Assembly: GCA_902616595.1 (NCBI GenBank)
Contig: CACMTJ010000007.1
Location: 1 to 55,691, forward strand
DNA from: an uncultured Prochlorococcus sp.
GTDB taxonomy: Bacteria; Cyanobacteriota; Cyanobacteriia; PCC-6307; Cyanobiaceae
Length of the DNA stretch: 55,691 bases
Reading direction: 5' to 3'
Shown: positions 9,322 to 29,252 of the stretch, piece by piece
Numbering within the stretch: position 1 is the first letter of the stretch
Layout of the letters: every line of letters starts with the position of its first letter
Notes under the pieces: model-generated
Seen by the model: the letters and a program-made list of their open reading frames with translations, nothing else
What the model was told of the DNA's origin: nothing
Databases searched by the model: none
Made by a program: the position numbers and the translations under genes

Positions 9322-9477
<156 letters not shown>

Positions 9478-9528
9478 TTAAAATTTCAAAAATCCATTCT
9501 AGTCACTAAAAGTAATAATAGAAAATAT

Positions 9529-13656
<4,128 letters not shown>

Positions 13657-13664
13657 TTAAAAGA

Positions 13665-15593
<1,929 letters not shown>

Positions 15594-15604
15594 TTATTGA
15601 GTAT

Positions 15605-18600
15605 TTAATCTTCCTCATATTCAGAGGTTCCGAGTGATTCGTAAGTCGGCCTTGATGGAGTATTTCTCCTCGGATTAATATCCTGCATTAAATCCACCTC
15701 TTTTCCTTCATCTGTATAAACCCCTATATCCAGGCCGAGAGATTGTAATTCCCTCATAAGAACTTTAAATGACTCAGGAGTACCAGGCCTTGGGATCGGT
15801 TTACCTTTTACGATCGCATTAAGTGCTTCATTTCTTCCTTGCATGTCATCAGATTTAACTGTTAGCAATTCCTGAAGAGTATAAGCTGCTCCATAAGCTT
15901 CAAGAGCCCATACTTCCATTTCTCCTAGCCTTTGTCCACCTTGCTGCGCTTTACCGCCCAATGGTTGTTGTGTAACCAAAGAGTAAGGCCCAGTAGATCT
16001 TGCATGAATTTTATCATCCACCAAATGTACTAATTTGAGGAAGTGAGAGTATCCTACAGCAACTGGCTGATCGAAGGGTTCCCCTGTTCTACCATCTTTA
16101 AGTAATAACTTTCCAGGATCTTCGGGATTGTAAACCCATGCTTTACCTGGCTGTTTTGAAGCTTCCTCTAAAAATGCTTGAACAGTTTGATGTGATTTTT
16201 CAGCTCCATACATTTCATCAAATGGAACAACTTTAACCCGGCAATTTAAGTTGGAGGCTGCCCAGCCCATCAATAATTCAAAAACTTGACCTACATTCAT
16301 CCTACTTGGGACTCCTAATGGATTAAGAACTATGTCCACAGGGGTTCCATCAGGTAAATAAGGCATATCTTCTCTTGGTAAAATTCTGCTAATAATTCCT
16401 TTATTTCCATGCCTCCCAGCCATTTTGTCACCAACTTGAATTTTCCTTCTCTGAGCCACATAAACTCTAACAACCATATTGGCTCCTGGAGGTAGTTCGT
16501 CACCTTGTTCTCTTGTATAAATACGAACATCCAAAACTCTTCCTTTTTCAGTTTTAGGTACCCTGAGGGAATTGTCTCTTACATCTCGAGCCTTTTCACC
16601 GAAAATAGCCCTTAACAATTTTTCTTCAGGTGGTTGGTCTGATTCTCCCTTAGGAGTCACTTTTCCTACAAGAATATCTCCACTCTCAACAAAAGCACCA
16701 ATCCTAATAATTCCCATCTCATCAAGATTATTCAAGCTTTCTTCAGAAATATTAGGAATTTCTCTGGTAATTTCTTCAGGTCCTAGCTTTGTTTGTCTTG
16801 CTTCAATTTCATATTTTTCAATATGTACTGAAGTATATAAATCATCAGTTACCATCCTCTCGCTGACAAGAATCGCATCTTCATAGTTGTATCCCTCCCA
16901 TGGCATGTAGGCAATTAAAACGTTTTGGCCAAGTGCTATTTCCCCTCCTTCACATGCGGATCCATCTGCTAAAACCTGTCCAGATATAACTCTATCTCCA
17001 ATTTTCACAATAGGTCTTTGGTTGAGGCAAGTATCTTGATTCGATCTTTGATATTTCTGAAGATAGTGAAAATGTTCATCACCATTATCGTCTTTAACCA
17101 CAATCTCATTAGCGTCTACATAAGATACAGTTCCATTAACTTTTGTTATGGGTACCATCCCTGAATCTCTAGCAACTTGAGATTCTAAACCTGTACCAAC
17201 TAAAGGACGTTCTGGCCTGAGCAATGGAACGGCTTGGCGTTGCATATTTGATCCCATGAGAGCTCTATTGGCATCATCATGTTCTAAGAAAGGAATCAGT
17301 GAAGTAGCGACTGAAATAACTTGAACCGGAGAAAGCTGAACATAATCAACTTGATGAGGAGGAACTTTTTCAAAATCCTGTCTATATCTTACTGGTATTA
17401 GATTTGCAATTATATTGCCTTCCTTATCAGTCGCAACGTCTCCTGGAGCCACCCTACACTCATCTTCTAGATCAGCAGAAAGATAAACAGGATTACCTTC
17501 CTTATTCACTTTACCGTTATGAACTTCCCAAAACGGTGTTTCAATAAAACCGTACTCATTTACTCTTGCGTGGGTAGCTAAAGAATTTATAAGTCCTGCA
17601 TTAGGACCTTCAGGAGTCTCGATAGGACATAATCTTCCATAATGCGAAGGGTGTATATCTCTTACCGCAAAGCCTGCTCTTTCTCGAGTTAAACCTCCTG
17701 GGCCTAATGCTGAAATTCTTCTTTTATGTGTCAATTCAGCCAAAGGATTAGTTTGATCCATGAACTGACTTAATTGACTGGAGCCAAAAAATTCCTTTAT
17801 CGCTGCAACCAGAGGTTTGGGATTAACTAGTTGAGCTGGAGTTAGAGAATCTGTTTCTCCCACAGTCATTCTCTCTTTGATAATTCTCTCTAAACGATTA
17901 AGTCCAACCCTTACTTGATTTTGAAGAAGCTCTCCTACAGATCTAACCCTTCTATTACCAAGGTGGTCAATATCATCCAAACTAGCGCCGCCAATATCCA
18001 ATTCCAGATTAATTAAGTAATCAATAGTGGAAAGAACATCTTCATGGGTAAGTGTCCTCACATGGTCTGGGACAGTAAGTCTCAATTTTTTATTTATTTT
18101 ATATCTCCCAACTCGGCCTAAATCATATCTTTTGGGATCAAAAAATCTACTGTGCAATAGCTGTTGTCCACCAGAAACGGAGGGTGGTTCACCAGGACGG
18201 AGCTTTTTGTAAAGCTCAAGTAATGCCTGATCTTCTGAATTTATGCCCTCGTCATTGGCTGACTCAATTGATTTTTGATAAAACTCTGGATGCCTAATTT
18301 TATCGACCACATCATTATCTGAAAGACCCATTGCTCTCATGAGAACATGAGCATTAATTTTTCTAGTTTTATCAACTCTCACATAAAGTAAATTATTTTT
18401 GTCAGTCTCGAATTTTAACCATGCACCTCTATTAGGGATAACGCTGGCATTGTAAGTCCTTCGACCGTTTTTATCCAGTTCATCTTTGAAATATACTCCC
18501 GGACTTCGAACAATTTGATTAACAATAACTCTTTCGGCACCGTTAATGATAAAAGTTCCTCTTTCAGTCATTAATGGTAATTCGCCGATAAATACTTCTT

Positions 18601-18898
18601 GCTCTTTAATTTCCCCTGTCTCTTTATTAATTAACCTGCAGGTTACATACATTTGAGATGCGAATGTAGCATCTCTTCTTTTAGCTTCTTCAACATCATG
18701 CCTAGGTCTTTTTAACCTGTACTCTTCACCAATAAAATGTAATTCTAGTTTACCTGTGTAATCAGAAATAGGAGAAAAATTTTGTAGTTCTTCTATTAAA
18801 CCCTTTTCCAAAAACCATTTAAAGCTTGCTCTTTGTACTTCAACTAAATCTGGTAGATAAGTAGCTGTTTTTGCTACCTGTAAAGCGCTACTGCTCAT
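15605..18898 (-). CDS. rpoB: RNA polymerase beta subunit RpoB
   Basis: A 1097-residue beta subunit. Recognisable blocks: the N-terminal lobe/protrusion, the rifampicin region ([29 protein letters not shown], with [29 protein letters not shown] after it), the GYNYEDAI block, the [12 protein letters not shown] block, and the C-terminal clamp [25 protein letters not shown]. The length is typical of cyanobacteria, shorter than E. coli because dispensable regions are missing. First gene of rpoB-rpoC1-rpoC2; a 227-bp upstream gap separates it from tatD. Confidence 0.98.
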   Translation of the reverse strand: MSSSALQVAKTATYLPDLVEVQRASFKWFLEKGLIEELQNFSPISDYTGKLELHFIGEEYRLKRPRHDVEEAKRRDATFASQMYVTCRLINKETGEIKEQEVFIGELPLMTERGTFIINGAERVIVNQIVRSPGVYFKDELDKNGRRTYNASVIPNRGAWLKFETDKNNLLYVRVDKTRKINAHVLMRAMGLSDNDVVDKIRHPEFYQKSIESANDEGINSEDQALLELYKKLRPGEPPSVSGGQQLLHSRFFDPKRYDLGRVGRYKINKKLRLTVPDHVRTLTHEDVLSTIDYLINLELDIGGASLDDIDHLGNRRVRSVGELLQNQVRVGLNRLERIIKERMTVGETDSLTPAQLVNPKPLVAAIKEFFGSSQLSQFMDQTNPLAELTHKRRISALGPGGLTRERAGFAVRDIHPSHYGRLCPIETPEGPNAGLINSLATHARVNEYGFIETPFWEVHNGKVNKEGNPVYLSADLEDECRVAPGDVATDKEGNIIANLIPVRYRQDFEKVPPHQVDYVQLSPVQVISVATSLIPFLEHDDANRALMGSNMQRQAVPLLRPERPLVGTGLESQVARDSGMVPITKVNGTVSYVDANEIVVKDDNGDEHFHYLQKYQRSNQDTCLNQRPIVKIGDRVISGQVLADGSACEGGEIALGQNVLIAYMPWEGYNYEDAILVSERMVTDDLYTSVHIEKYEIEARQTKLGPEEITREIPNISEESLNNLDEMGIIRIGAFVESGDILVGKVTPKGESDQPPEEKLLRAIFGEKARDVRDNSLRVPKTEKGRVLDVRIYTREQGDELPPGANMVVRVYVAQRRKIQVGDKMAGRHGNKGIISRILPREDMPYLPDGTPVDIVLNPLGVPSRMNVGQVFELLMGWAASNLNCRVKVVPFDEMYGAEKSHQTVQAFLEEASKQPGKAWVYNPEDPGKLLLKDGRTGEPFDQPVAVGYSHFLKLVHLVDDKIHARSTGPYSLVTQQPLGGKAQQGGQRLGEMEVWALEAYGAAYTLQELLTVKSDDMQGRNEALNAIVKGKPIPRPGTPESFKVLMRELQSLGLDIGVYTDEGKEVDLMQDINPRRNTPSRPTYESLGTSEYEED

Positions 18899-19125
18899 CC
18901 AAGAAAACCTGCAATTTTGTGAGATTTACTATTTACTTTTAATCTACTCAATATTTAGTTCATTAACTTATCACTTAACATGAGATCAATCATTAAATCT
19001 CTATTTCAACAAAAAAACCAATTTAATAAAAATTGATCTAACGCTGATAATTCATTAACTGTGTAAGTTAAAGCTCAAAAATTAAGAAAAATTTCCAGTA
19101 ATTTCTAATTCTAACAGCTTCCATG
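18899..19125 (-). promoter_or_regulatory. 227-bp non-coding interval upstream of rpoB (probable promoter and leader)
   Basis: No credible frame is seen on either strand. The stretch is AT-rich and separates co-oriented tatD and rpoB, so it is the natural place for the rpo operon promoter and an untranslated leader. I could not identify a convincing -10/-35 pair or a ribosomal-protein-type leader structure, and give it only as a location. Confidence 0.35.
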
Positions 19126-19920
19126 TCAAATTAACAAGTCAAATTTAAACAAATCTTCAGCATTCTTAGATGACTCCCTAGCAATTGTGATTAATTCAGT
19201 AGATCTTAAATCTGCTAAAAAATTAGCAACATTTTCGACAAATGCAGGTTCATTTCTTTTACCTCTGTAAGGGACAGGAGCTAAAAATGGCGAGTCAGTT
19301 TCAATTAGGTATTTATCATTTGGAACTATTTTGGCACACTCATGAATTTCATACGCTTTTGGGAAAGTTACTATTCCACTGAAACTTATATAAAATCCAA
19401 GATCCAAAAATTGCTTCATTTCTGTTGGGGTTCCTGTCCAACAATGAAGTACACCATCAGGACATTTTCCTTTTTTAGAGAGATCACTACATATCTCAAT
19501 CATTTCTTTCGCAGCATCTCTGCAATGGATAATTACAGGTAATTTAAGTTCATGAGCTAACTCCATTTGCGGAATAAGTGCTTCAATTTGCTGAGTTTTA
19601 TCGTCATTTTTAAAAAAATCCAAGCCTAATTCACCAATGGCTACAACTCTTCTATCTTCTTGTGCAGATTTTCTTAAAAGAGATTTTGAGCTTTTTTCCC
19701 ATTTTTTTGCTTCTAGCGGATGCAAACCAACTGAATAGTAAATTTCATTAAATTCATGAGATATTTTTTTCAACTTTGGAATTTCACTTAATTCACAACA
19801 AGCATGAACTAATTTTTTTACACCTTTGGAACGTAATCTTAAAACAACTTCTTCAAGATCTTTTTCGAAATTTTCAAATATTAAATGACAGTGGGAGTCT
19901 ATGAGTTCGATATCGCTCAT
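19126..19920 (-). CDS. tatD: TatD family metal-dependent hydrolase / DNase
   Basis: A 264-residue TIM-barrel metallohydrolase. Metal-ligand motifs appear in order: DSHCHL (H10, H12), GELGLDFF, IHCRDA, LHCWTG and ETDSPFLAP. TatD enzymes have 3'-5' exonuclease/DNase activity and are linked to DNA repair and quality control; the exact substrate of cyanobacterial members is uncertain. The gene lies between rpsT and rpoB on the same strand, a common cyanobacterial arrangement, and starts 16 bp after rpsT. Confidence 0.93.
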   Translation of the reverse strand: MSDIELIDSHCHLIFENFEKDLEEVVLRLRSKGVKKLVHACCELSEIPKLKKISHEFNEIYYSVGLHPLEAKKWEKSSKSLLRKSAQEDRRVVAIGELGLDFFKNDDKTQQIEALIPQMELAHELKLPVIIHCRDAAKEMIEICSDLSKKGKCPDGVLHCWTGTPTEMKQFLDLGFYISFSGIVTFPKAYEIHECAKIVPNDKYLIETDSPFLAPVPYRGKRNEPAFVENVANFLADLRSTELITIARESSKNAEDLFKFDLLI

Positions 19921-19936
19921 AAAAAAATCTACTTTT

Positions 19937-20230
19937 TTACTTACTAGTAAGTATAGTTTTTACAAATTTGTTAATTCTTGATTTTTTATTAGCACCATTA
20001 TTCTTGTGAAGAATATTTTTTTTAACAGCTTTATCGATTAAGCTGAAAGCTTTATTAAGGCTTGTTTTAACTAAATTTTCATTATCCTCATTAGGGTTTT
20101 TTTTATATTCTTCGCAATTCTGTATGGTTTTTTTAGTTAATGTCCTAACAGTAGATTTATATGATTTATTAATTAGCCGATTTCTCTCGGCAATTTGTAT
20201 TCTCTTTTTTGCTGATTTGTTATTAGCCAC
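19937..20230 (-). CDS. rpsT: 30S ribosomal protein S20
   Basis: A 97-residue, very basic helical protein beginning MANNKSAKKRIQIAERNRL, the S20 signature, with NKSYKS.V.T..KK and a C-terminal K.N..HKNNGANKKSR segment. S20 is a primary 16S rRNA binder of the small subunit. It heads the rpsT-tatD-rpoB-rpoC1-rpoC2 block and diverges from hisD across 121 bp. Confidence 0.97.
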   Translation of the reverse strand: MANNKSAKKRIQIAERNRLINKSYKSTVRTLTKKTIQNCEEYKKNPNEDNENLVKTSLNKAFSLIDKAVKKNILHKNNGANKKSRINKFVKTILTSK

Positions 20231-20351
20231 TTAGTGTTTATAAATGTAGAATAACCATCATATCAAATAAATCGACCACTGATCAATCATATATACTTTA
20301 TAAAGTTATTAAATTGGGTTTTGAGCCTTTAAATTTGAAAAAGTTAAGCAT

Positions 20352-21638
20352 ATGAAGATCATAAATAGTAAAAAGGATGCTATCAAGGAATTAAAAAGAA
20401 TTTCTATTCGAACAAATTCAGAAAACAATAATAATATTTACACAACTGTTGAAGGAATTCTTAAAGAGGTAAAAATTCATGGAGATTTAGCAGTAAAAAA
20501 ATATACAAAAAAATTTGATGGTTTTGACCCTGACCCTATGCAAGTGAGTGCGGATCAAATACAGAATGCATGGGATGAAATTGATAACAATTTGAAGTGC
20601 TCACTTAAGGTGGCTCATAAAAGAATTCAAAAATTTCATGAAAAAGAAATTCCTCAATCATTTACTATAAAAGGTGAATATGGTGATCTAGTCCAAAGAA
20701 GATGGAAACCAGTTAAGAATGCAGGTATTTATATTCCTGGAGGTAGAGCTGCTTATCCAAGTACTGTATTAATGAATGCAATACCTGCAAAAGTAGCAGG
20801 AGTGGAAGAAATTATAATGGTATCTCCTGGTAATAAAAAAGGGGAAATAAACAAAACTGTTTTAGCTGCAGCTCACTTATCAGGGATCAATAAAGTATTT
20901 AGAATTGGAGGTGCTCAAGCAATTGGAGCTTTAGCATTTGGCACAAATCAGATTAATAAAGTTGATGTTATTTCAGGTCCAGGGAATATCTATGTTACAA
21001 CTGCGAAAAAACTCATTTATGGCTCTACTGGTATTGATTCTCTAGCTGGTCCTAGTGAAATATTAATCATTGCAGATGAAACAGCTCAAAGCACTCATAT
21101 AGCATCTGACCTACTAGCACAAGCAGAACATGATCCTCTAGCTTCATCAATACTTCTAACTACATCACAGAACCAGGCAAAAGAAGTTTTAGAAGAACTT
21201 TATAAAAACATAGATGATCATCCAAGAAAAGAAATTTGCATGCAATCAATAAAAAATTGGGGGTTAATTGTGATTTGCGAGAATTATGAATCATGTGTTG
21301 AACTAAGCAATAACTTTGCCCCTGAACACCTAGAAATTCTTACAGTAGATCCCAAAAAAATTCTTGCAGGTATAGAGAATGCAGGAGCGATATTTTTAGG
21401 AAAATGGACTCCAGAAGCTGTTGGAGATTATCTTGCCGGACCAAATCATACTTTACCCACATCAGGAAATTCTAGATTTAGCGGTTCTTTAGGGGTTGAA
21501 ACTTTTATGAAAAATACTTCGATAATAGAATTTAATGAAGAAAGTTTAAAAGTTAATACCCTTGACATTATTAATCTTGCTAAAAGTGAGGGCTTACATA
21601 GCCACGCTAACTCAGTACAAATCAGATTTGAAGATTAG
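20352..21638 (+). CDS. hisD: Histidinol dehydrogenase HisD
   Basis: A 428-residue zinc enzyme catalysing the last two steps of histidine synthesis (L-histidinol to L-histidine, two NAD+). Motifs: [20 protein letters not shown], the NAD region with GPGNIYV, AGPSEI(L/M), [17 protein letters not shown] and GPNHTLPT. The length is normal. It stands alone on the plus strand, and its stop overlaps the stop of convergent rpiA by 4 bp. Confidence 0.97.
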   Translation: MKIINSKKDAIKELKRISIRTNSENNNNIYTTVEGILKEVKIHGDLAVKKYTKKFDGFDPDPMQVSADQIQNAWDEIDNNLKCSLKVAHKRIQKFHEKEIPQSFTIKGEYGDLVQRRWKPVKNAGIYIPGGRAAYPSTVLMNAIPAKVAGVEEIIMVSPGNKKGEINKTVLAAAHLSGINKVFRIGGAQAIGALAFGTNQINKVDVISGPGNIYVTTAKKLIYGSTGIDSLAGPSEILIIADETAQSTHIASDLLAQAEHDPLASSILLTTSQNQAKEVLEELYKNIDDHPRKEICMQSIKNWGLIVICENYESCVELSNNFAPEHLEILTVDPKKILAGIENAGAIFLGKWTPEAVGDYLAGPNHTLPTSGNSRFSGSLGVETFMKNTSIIEFNEESLKVNTLDIINLAKSEGLHSHANSVQIRFED

Positions 21639-22348
21639 CTAGCTCTTGAGGGTGAGTAAACCATTGGAGTATCGTTTTCAATTTTACCAACTAATACTTT
21701 GTCTGTAAGATCAACGAATAATCCATTTTCTAAGACTCCTGGAATATTATTAATTTGCATTTCAATGTTTTTTGGATTCTTAATACCATCATTAAAAAAT
21801 ACATCTAGGATGAGGTTACCTTGATCAGTAACAACTGGGCCAGCTTTTTTTGTAGCCATTCTTAAAGAAGAGCTCCCATTCATTTCTAAAATCACTTCCT
21901 TAACTTGCTTCCAAGCATTTGGAAGAACTTCTACAGGTAAAGCGAAAGATTGATTTAGATTTTGTACAAGTTTAGTTTCATCGACAACTATCAACAATTG
22001 ATCAGCTTTAGATGCCACCAACTTTTCTCTAACATGGCATGCTCCTCCTCCTTTTATTAATTGAAATCCTGGATCAACTTCATCTGCCCCATCAATAGCT
22101 AAATCAATTTGAGATACAGAAGCTAAATCGATCATTGGGATATTCAGTTCAAGTGCCAAAACTTCTGATTGAAAAGAAGTCGCAACACCTCTTATATTTT
22201 GAATTTTTCCAAGACGAATTTCATTGGCGAGGCTTTTTATCATTAACGCAGCTGTGGAACCAGATCCTAATCCGAGAACCATGTCACTCTTTACTTCTCT
22301 TATTGCTGCATCTGCAACTGCTTGTTTCATTTGAGTTTGTGAATCCAA
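21635..22348 (-). CDS. rpiA: Ribose-5-phosphate isomerase A
   Basis: A 237-residue isomerase interconverting ribose-5-phosphate and ribulose-5-phosphate in the Calvin cycle and pentose phosphate pathway. The phosphate-binding loop GLGSGSTA is at residues 26-33. DGADEVD with the following [13 protein letters not shown] carries the catalytic Asp, Glu and Lys. The ATG at 22348 gives a canonical length. Its 3' end overlaps hisD tail-to-tail by 4 bp; the protease gene is 46 bp upstream on the same strand. Confidence 0.96.
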   Translation of the reverse strand: MDSQTQMKQAVADAAIREVKSDMVLGLGSGSTAALMIKSLANEIRLGKIQNIRGVATSFQSEVLALELNIPMIDLASVSQIDLAIDGADEVDPGFQLIKGGGACHVREKLVASKADQLLIVVDETKLVQNLNQSFALPVEVLPNAWKQVKEVILEMNGSSSLRMATKKAGPVVTDQGNLILDVFFNDGIKNPKNIEMQINNIPGVLENGLFVDLTDKVLVGKIENDTPMVYSPSRAS

Positions 22349-22394
22349 ATCTTTTTCTTTAATAGTTATAAATTATTAAATTTCAATGGGTGAT

Positions 22395-23558
<1,164 letters not shown>

Positions 23559-23647
23559 CTAATTGAAGAAAAATATTATTGTTGTTTTTTTGTTTACATC
23601 CATAAAATACAAATATCTAAATTTTTCTATAGAAAAATTCTTTATGT

Positions 23648-24145
23648 GTGAAAATAATTCTAAATAAATTTATAAATTTGGATAAAGAAAACAAAATTAA
23701 ATTAGAATCTCTTCTGGAAAAAGCTGCTAATGAGTTGGATTTTGAAATTTACGGTTTAAATATACAAACCAATCAAAATCCAATTGTTATGCAGATAACT
23801 ATAAAAAAAACCAATGGAGATGACGTTTCCTTAAATGATTGCACGCTATTTAATACCCCAGCATCTGAAGAAATAGAAAAATCAAATCTTTTAAATTGTT
23901 CATATGTGTTAGAAATTAGTAGTCAAGGGGTCAGTGATGAATTAACCTCAGAAAGAGACTTCAAAACTTTTAAGGGTTTTCCAGTTAATGTGGAGTTAAA
24001 CCAAAAGAATTCAAATATAAAATTCCTGAATGGTTTACTTTATGAAAAGTCTAATGATTATTTAGCCATTAACATTAAAGGTAGGATAAAGAAAATCCCT
24101 TTCGATGAAGTATTAAAAATTAGTCTTTGTACCTTAAAGGATTAA
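23648..24145 (+). CDS. rimP: Ribosome maturation factor RimP
   Basis: A 165-residue protein starting at GTG. The N-terminal part ([26 protein letters not shown]) and the central [28 protein letters not shown] segment match RimP (the usual 'LEVSSPG..R.L....F..F.G..V' motif). It assists 30S subunit maturation. First gene of rimP-nusA-ylxR-infB, a conserved bacterial order that supports the call; nusA begins 36 bp downstream. The 122 bp before it, shared with the divergent protease, should hold the operon promoter. Confidence 0.92.
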   Translation: MKIILNKFINLDKENKIKLESLLEKAANELDFEIYGLNIQTNQNPIVMQITIKKTNGDDVSLNDCTLFNTPASEEIEKSNLLNCSYVLEISSQGVSDELTSERDFKTFKGFPVNVELNQKNSNIKFLNGLLYEKSNDYLAINIKGRIKKIPFDEVLKISLCTLKD

Positions 24146-24181
24146 TTATTTTTCAACCATTATTCAATTTTCCCATCATAG

Positions 24182-25585
24182 ATGGCATTAGTTATTCTCC
24201 CAGGTTTAAACAATCTCATTGAAGATATTAGTGAGGAAAAAAAGTTACCTCCTAACATCGTGGAGGTTGCCTTACGCGAAGCTTTATTAAAAGGATACGA
24301 AAAATATAGAAGAACTTTTTACATCGGAGTTAACGAAGATCCATTCGATGAAGAATACTTTAGTAATTTTGATGTTGGACTAGATCTAGATGAAGAAGGT
24401 TATAGGATCTTATCAAGTAAAGTAATTGTGGAAGATGTCGAAAGCGAAGATCATCAAATATCTTTATTAGAGGTTAAACAAGTAGCTGATGATGCACAAA
24501 TAGGAGACACGGTTGTTTTAGATGTTACTCCAGAAAAAGAGGATTTTGGACGAATGGCTGCTTCAACAACAAAGCAAGTTTTAGCTCAAAAATTAAGAGA
24601 TCAACAAAGAAAAATGATCCAAGAAGAATTTGCAGATTTAGAAGATCCAGTTCTAACTGCAAGAGTTATAAGATTTGAAAGACAATCAGTAATTATGGGA
24701 GTAAGTTCCGGTATTGGTAGACCTGAAGTAGAGGCCGAACTTCCAAAAAGAGATCAATTACCAAATGATAATTACAGAGCCAATGCTACTTTCAAAGTTT
24801 TCTTGAAAGAAGTTAGCGAAATAGCCAGAAAAGGACCACAACTTTTTGTAAGCAGAGCAAATGCTGGATTAGTAGTTTATTTATTTGAAAATGAAGTACC
24901 AGAAATCCAAGAAGGTACAGTAAAAATTGTTGCTGTTTCAAGAGAAGCGAATCCTCCCTCAAGAGCTGTTGGGCCAAGAACAAAAGTAGCTGTTGATAGC
25001 GTCGAACAAGAAGTTGATCCTGTAGGTGCCTGTATTGGAGCTAGAGGAGCAAGAATCCAGCAAGTAGTAAATGAATTAAGAGGAGAAAAAATTGATGTTA
25101 TTAAATGGTCCTCTGACCCAATTCAGTATATTTTAAATTCTCTCAGTCCTGCGAAAGTAGATCTTGTGAGACTTGTTGACCCAGAAGGACAACATGCGCA
25201 CGTACTAGTTCCTCCCGATCAATTGAGTCTCGCAATTGGTAGAGAAGGACAAAATGTAAGACTTGCAGCAAGATTAACTGGTTGGAAGATCGATGTTAAA
25301 AACTCACATGAATACGATCAGGAAGCAGAAGATGCTGCAGTCTCTGAATTAATCATTCAAAGGGAAGATGAAGAGAATCTCCAGCGAGAAGCTGAGCTCA
25401 GATTAGAAGCAGAACAGGCTGAGCGTGCTGCGGAAGATGCAAGATTAAGAGAGCTTTATCCCCTTCCTGAAGATGATCAAGAATATGGAGAAGAAACATA
25501 TGAAGAAGAGACCTTTTCTGAAAGTGATAAATTAGAGACAATTCAAGATGATGAAATGTCCGCCAAAGAGGAGAGAAAACGGTGA
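24182..25585 (+). CDS. nusA: Transcription termination/antitermination factor NusA
   Basis: A 467-residue RNA-binding factor. An N-terminal RNAP-binding domain (about 1-130) is followed by S1 (about 135-200), KH1 ([11 protein letters not shown]..., about 250-290) and KH2 ([16 protein letters not shown] and later [23 protein letters not shown]). An acidic Glu-rich tail (about 390-467) takes the place of the AR repeats of E. coli NusA. It modulates pausing, termination and antitermination. The last 4 nt overlap ylxR (GTGA). Confidence 0.97.
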   Translation: MALVILPGLNNLIEDISEEKKLPPNIVEVALREALLKGYEKYRRTFYIGVNEDPFDEEYFSNFDVGLDLDEEGYRILSSKVIVEDVESEDHQISLLEVKQVADDAQIGDTVVLDVTPEKEDFGRMAASTTKQVLAQKLRDQQRKMIQEEFADLEDPVLTARVIRFERQSVIMGVSSGIGRPEVEAELPKRDQLPNDNYRANATFKVFLKEVSEIARKGPQLFVSRANAGLVVYLFENEVPEIQEGTVKIVAVSREANPPSRAVGPRTKVAVDSVEQEVDPVGACIGARGARIQQVVNELRGEKIDVIKWSSDPIQYILNSLSPAKVDLVRLVDPEGQHAHVLVPPDQLSLAIGREGQNVRLAARLTGWKIDVKNSHEYDQEAEDAAVSELIIQREDEENLQREAELRLEAEQAERAAEDARLRELYPLPEDDQEYGEETYEEETFSESDKLETIQDDEMSAKEERKR

Positions 25586-25863
25586 CACGAAAAAACCCTG
25601 TTATGCGTATATGCATTGCATGTAGAAAAACATATGACAGGAAAAATCTTATAAAGATTACTAAAGATCATAAGCAAGGTATTTTGTTGCAAAAGGGGAT
25701 GGGTCGATCAGCCTACATTTGCAAGTCAAAAAAATGTTACTCAGATTCTAAGATAAAAAAAAAGCTCCAAAAAGCTTTAAAAACATCTTTAAAACCTGAA
25801 TTTATTGATATTTTTGAAAAAGAAATTACAAGCTATAATAACAATCCCAATAAAGGAATATAA
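25582..25863 (+). CDS. ylxR: YlxR family RNA-binding protein (DUF448)
   Basis: A 93-residue basic protein with the YlxR core: RICIACRKTYDRKNLIKI near the N-terminus and GRSAYICKSKKC around residues 45-56. It starts at a GTG overlapping the nusA stop by 4 nt, as is common for this pair. Bacterial YlxR is thought to act as a nucleoid- or RNA-binding regulator; the role in cyanobacteria is unproven. Confidence 0.92.
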   Translation: MTRKNPVMRICIACRKTYDRKNLIKITKDHKQGILLQKGMGRSAYICKSKKCYSDSKIKKKLQKALKTSLKPEFIDIFEKEITSYNNNPNKGI

Positions 25864-25911
25864 TTAACTTAAATCCTCTTTAATTTCCTAAAAGAGTACA
25901 AATCAGATTAA

Positions 25912-28900
25912 ATGACTATCAGCGATAAAATCAGAATTTACGAACTTTCCAGAGACTTAAATCTGGACAATAAAGATATATTGGATGCCGCTCAAAAACT
26001 TTCAATTTCGGTAAAAAGCCACAGCAGTTCAATTAGTGCAGAGGAAGCAAAAAAAATAAAAAATCTTATTATTAAAAAAAATTCAGATAAACAAATACTT
26101 TCTATTAAGAAACCTTTAATTAAAAAAGATGATGAATCTTCCGTTCACTCTTCTATAAAAGGTGAACCTCTCAAAAATAATTCAAACAAAAAGCCATTGT
26201 TGATGAAACCTCTTAATAAGACTGAGAGTAAACAAATAATTTCAAATAAACCTACTAATCTCAATAAACCCATAATTACCAATAGTTCACAATCTCAAGC
26301 AAATCTTACAAATCAGAATAAAAATATTAAAACTTCACAAAATCTCAAAGAAGATAAAAAAACTTTCCGAAATAATACAACCCCACCTATAAAAAGTCCT
26401 GCAAAACCACCAATTCAACTCATTGCTAAGCCTAGAAATATTAATAATAATTTAAAATCTTATGAATCTTCCCAAAAAATTTCTAGTGCAGGGGAAAAAA
26501 GACAAATATCAAACCAAACCAACCAAAAATCTAACAAATTTCAATCAAAAAATATTAACAATAAAATTTCCCCCCCTGAGCTCGTGGGAGCTCCAATAAG
26601 AAGAGACGGGCTCAATCAAAAAAACAATAAGCAAAACATTTCTTCTAAACAAACTTTCCCCAACAGACCTGGCACGCCCAATAAGCCGGGATCAAGAAAT
26701 AAACCATTAGATCAAGGCAGACCTGGATCTTTCAATAGACAAGCAAATACAAGTAGGTTTGGTGATCCCAACAGACCTGGATTAAGAAACAAATCATCAG
26801 ATCAAGGCAGACCTGGATCTTTCAATAGACAAGCAAATACAAGTAGGTTTGGTGATCCCAACAGACCTGGAATACACAACAGACCTGGAATGCCCAACAG
26901 ACCTGGGGCAAAATTCAACGGTCAAAAGTCTCCTGGAATTAGAAAGCCTGTATCACCAAATGAACTCTTACAACTTCAAAAAACTAAAAAATCTGAGAAT
27001 GACAAACAAGTTATAAAGAATAACGAAAAACAAAATTCTGATCCCTCTAAACAGAAGGCGAAAGCTCCAAATAATCGTCCACATAATGCCCCTAATTCAA
27101 AAAAACCACCGCATAGAACATTCACAAATAATGCTAAAAAACCTGGAAAGACAGACTGGGACGATAGCGCGAAACTTGAAGCATTAAGAAATAAAAATCC
27201 CCAAAAACAAAGACAGAAAGTTCATATTATCGGTGAGAATGATGATTCATTAACATCTGAAACTAGTGGATATTCAGGAGAAAAAATTTCAATCTTATCA
27301 GCTAGTTTAGCGCGTCCAAAGAAACAAAATTCTGATGAGGCAAAATCTCAAAAGAATATAAAACAATTTAAAAAGAAGAAAAAAGAGACTACTAGGCAGA
27401 GGCAGAAAAGAAGAGCTATGGAGTTAAAGGCTGCCAAAGAAGCCAAACAAATAAGACCTGAAATGATTGTAGTCCCAGAAGACAACTTAACAGTGCAAGA
27501 ATTAGCTGATAAATTAAGTCTTGAAAGTTCTGAAATAATCAAATCTCTCTTCTTTAAAGGAATAACTGCAACTGTTACTCAATCTCTTGACTTAGCAACT
27601 ATTGAAACTGTAGCAGAAGAATTTGGTGTCCCTGTTTTGCAAGATGATGTCCAAGAAGCTGCTGAGAAAACAGTAGATATGATTGAATCTGAAGATATTG
27701 ATAATCTAATAAGAAGACCGCCTGTTATTACAGTGATGGGTCATGTAGACCATGGCAAAACAAGTCTTTTAGATTCTATCAGGGAATCAAGAGTAGCTTC
27801 GGGGGAAGCAGGGGGCATCACTCAACACATAGGAGCTTATCAAGTTGAATTTGAACATGAATCTCAAAAGAAAAAATTAACTTTTCTTGATACCCCTGGT
27901 CATGAAGCCTTTACTGCAATGAGAGCAAGGGGTACAAAGGTTACAGATGTAGCTGTTCTTGTAGTTGCTGCAGATGATGGTTGTAGACCTCAAACACTAG
28001 AAGCTATCAGTCATGCAAGAGCTGCGAAAGTACCAATAGTTGTTGCAATAAATAAAATTGACAAAGAAGGAGCATCTCCAGACAGAGTAAAGCAGGAACT
28101 ATCAGAAAAAGATTTAATTGCTGAAGATTGGGGAGGAGATACAGTGATGGTTCCTGTAAGTGCTATCAAGAAACAAAACATTGATAAATTACTCGAAATG
28201 ATTTTATTAGTTTCAGAGGTAGAAGATCTACAAGCTAACCCTGATAGATTTGCAAAAGGGACTGTTATTGAAGCCCACCTAGACAAAGCGAAAGGGCCTG
28301 TTGCTACATTATTAGTACAAAATGGAACCTTGAAATCTGGAGATGTTTTAGCTGCGGGTTCAGTCCTTGGAAAAATTCGAGCAATGGTTGATGAAAATGG
28401 TAATAGAATCAAAGAAGCAGGTCCATCATTCCCAGTGGAGGCACTAGGATTCAGTGAAGTACCTACTGCAGGAGATGAATTCGAAGTCTATCCTGATGAG
28501 AAAACTGGCCGAGCCATTGTCGGAAAAAGGGCAACAGATGCTAGAGCCACAAAATTAGCTCAGCAAATGGCATCTAGAAGAGTCAGCTTATCATCCTTGT
28601 CCACTAAAGCAAATGATGGAGAACTAAAGGAGTTAAACTTAATCCTTAAGGCTGATGTTCAAGGTAGTGTTGAAGCTATATTAGGATCACTAGAACAATT
28701 ACCCAAAAATGAAGTTCAAGTCAGAGTTCTACTTTCTGCTCCCGGAGAAATAACTGAAACGGATATCGATCTCGCTGCTGCATCTGGGTCAGTAATCATT
28801 GGATTTAACACTTCATTGGCTTCTGGCGCGAAGAGAGCAGCTGATGCAAATGACGTTGATATAAGAGAATATGAAGTAATTTATAAACTCTTAGAAGATA

Positions 28901-29241
28901 TTCAGTTGGCCATGGAAGGTCTACTTGAACCCGATCTCGTCGAAGAATCATTAGGAAAAGCTGAAGTTAGAGCAACTTTCGCAGTCGGTAAAGGAGCTAT
29001 TGCAGGCTGTTATATACAAACTGGCAAATTACAAAGGAATTGTTCTCTGAGAGTTATTAGATCAGAGAAAGTGATATTTGAGGGTAATTTAGACTCTCTA
29101 AAAAGAGCTAAAGATGATGTAAAAGAAGTCAATACAGGATTTGAATGTGGAGTTGGCTGCGATAAATTCTCTTCATGGATTGAAGGAGATGTAATCGAAG
29201 CATTCAAATTTGTCACCAAAAAGAGGACTTTATCACAATAA
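25912..29241 (+). CDS. infB: Translation initiation factor IF-2
   Basis: An 1109-residue GTPase that delivers initiator tRNA to the 30S P site. A short IF2_N domain (about 5-50) is followed by about 470 residues of Asn/Lys/Pro/Gly-rich disordered sequence, including NRPG repeats and a 90-bp tandem duplication. A second IF2_N domain lies near 525-580. The G domain follows, with GHVDHGKT from residue 610, DTPGHEAF and NKIDKEG, then domains II-IV. The C-terminal domains are fully conserved. Cyanobacterial IF-2 proteins are typically long. Last gene of the rimP operon; a strong hairpin follows the stop. Confidence 0.97.
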   Translation: MTISDKIRIYELSRDLNLDNKDILDAAQKLSISVKSHSSSISAEEAKKIKNLIIKKNSDKQILSIKKPLIKKDDESSVHSSIKGEPLKNNSNKKPLLMKPLNKTESKQIISNKPTNLNKPIITNSSQSQANLTNQNKNIKTSQNLKEDKKTFRNNTTPPIKSPAKPPIQLIAKPRNINNNLKSYESSQKISSAGEKRQISNQTNQKSNKFQSKNINNKISPPELVGAPIRRDGLNQKNNKQNISSKQTFPNRPGTPNKPGSRNKPLDQGRPGSFNRQANTSRFGDPNRPGLRNKSSDQGRPGSFNRQANTSRFGDPNRPGIHNRPGMPNRPGAKFNGQKSPGIRKPVSPNELLQLQKTKKSENDKQVIKNNEKQNSDPSKQKAKAPNNRPHNAPNSKKPPHRTFTNNAKKPGKTDWDDSAKLEALRNKNPQKQRQKVHIIGENDDSLTSETSGYSGEKISILSASLARPKKQNSDEAKSQKNIKQFKKKKKETTRQRQKRRAMELKAAKEAKQIRPEMIVVPEDNLTVQELADKLSLESSEIIKSLFFKGITATVTQSLDLATIETVAEEFGVPVLQDDVQEAAEKTVDMIESEDIDNLIRRPPVITVMGHVDHGKTSLLDSIRESRVASGEAGGITQHIGAYQVEFEHESQKKKLTFLDTPGHEAFTAMRARGTKVTDVAVLVVAADDGCRPQTLEAISHARAAKVPIVVAINKIDKEGASPDRVKQELSEKDLIAEDWGGDTVMVPVSAIKKQNIDKLLEMILLVSEVEDLQANPDRFAKGTVIEAHLDKAKGPVATLLVQNGTLKSGDVLAAGSVLGKIRAMVDENGNRIKEAGPSFPVEALGFSEVPTAGDEFEVYPDEKTGRAIVGKRATDARATKLAQQMASRRVSLSSLSTKANDGELKELNLILKADVQGSVEAILGSLEQLPKNEVQVRVLLSAPGEITETDIDLAAASGSVIIGFNTSLASGAKRAADANDVDIREYEVIYKLLEDIQLAMEGLLEPDLVEESLGKAEVRATFAVGKGAIAGCYIQTGKLQRNCSLRVIRSEKVIFEGNLDSLKRAKDDVKEVNTGFECGVGCDKFSSWIEGDVIEAFKFVTKKRTLSQ
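26709..26871 (+). repeat. 90-bp-period tandem duplication inside infB
   Basis: Two copies of a 73-bp stretch (26709-26781 and 26799-26871) are identical base for base and start 90 bp (30 codons) apart; the bases just outside are similar but diverged. They encode repeated [19 protein letters not shown] and flanking NRPG units in the disordered N-terminal region of IF-2. The frame is preserved. Perfect identity over 73 bp, including silent positions, points to recent duplication or gene conversion. Confidence 0.92.
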
Positions 29242-29252
29242 TAAACATCCAG

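Noticed and set aside
28011..28412. 133-codon open frame on the minus strand
   Set aside because: Lies wholly inside the conserved IF-2 G domain/domain II on the other strand; no family resemblance. An antisense shadow.
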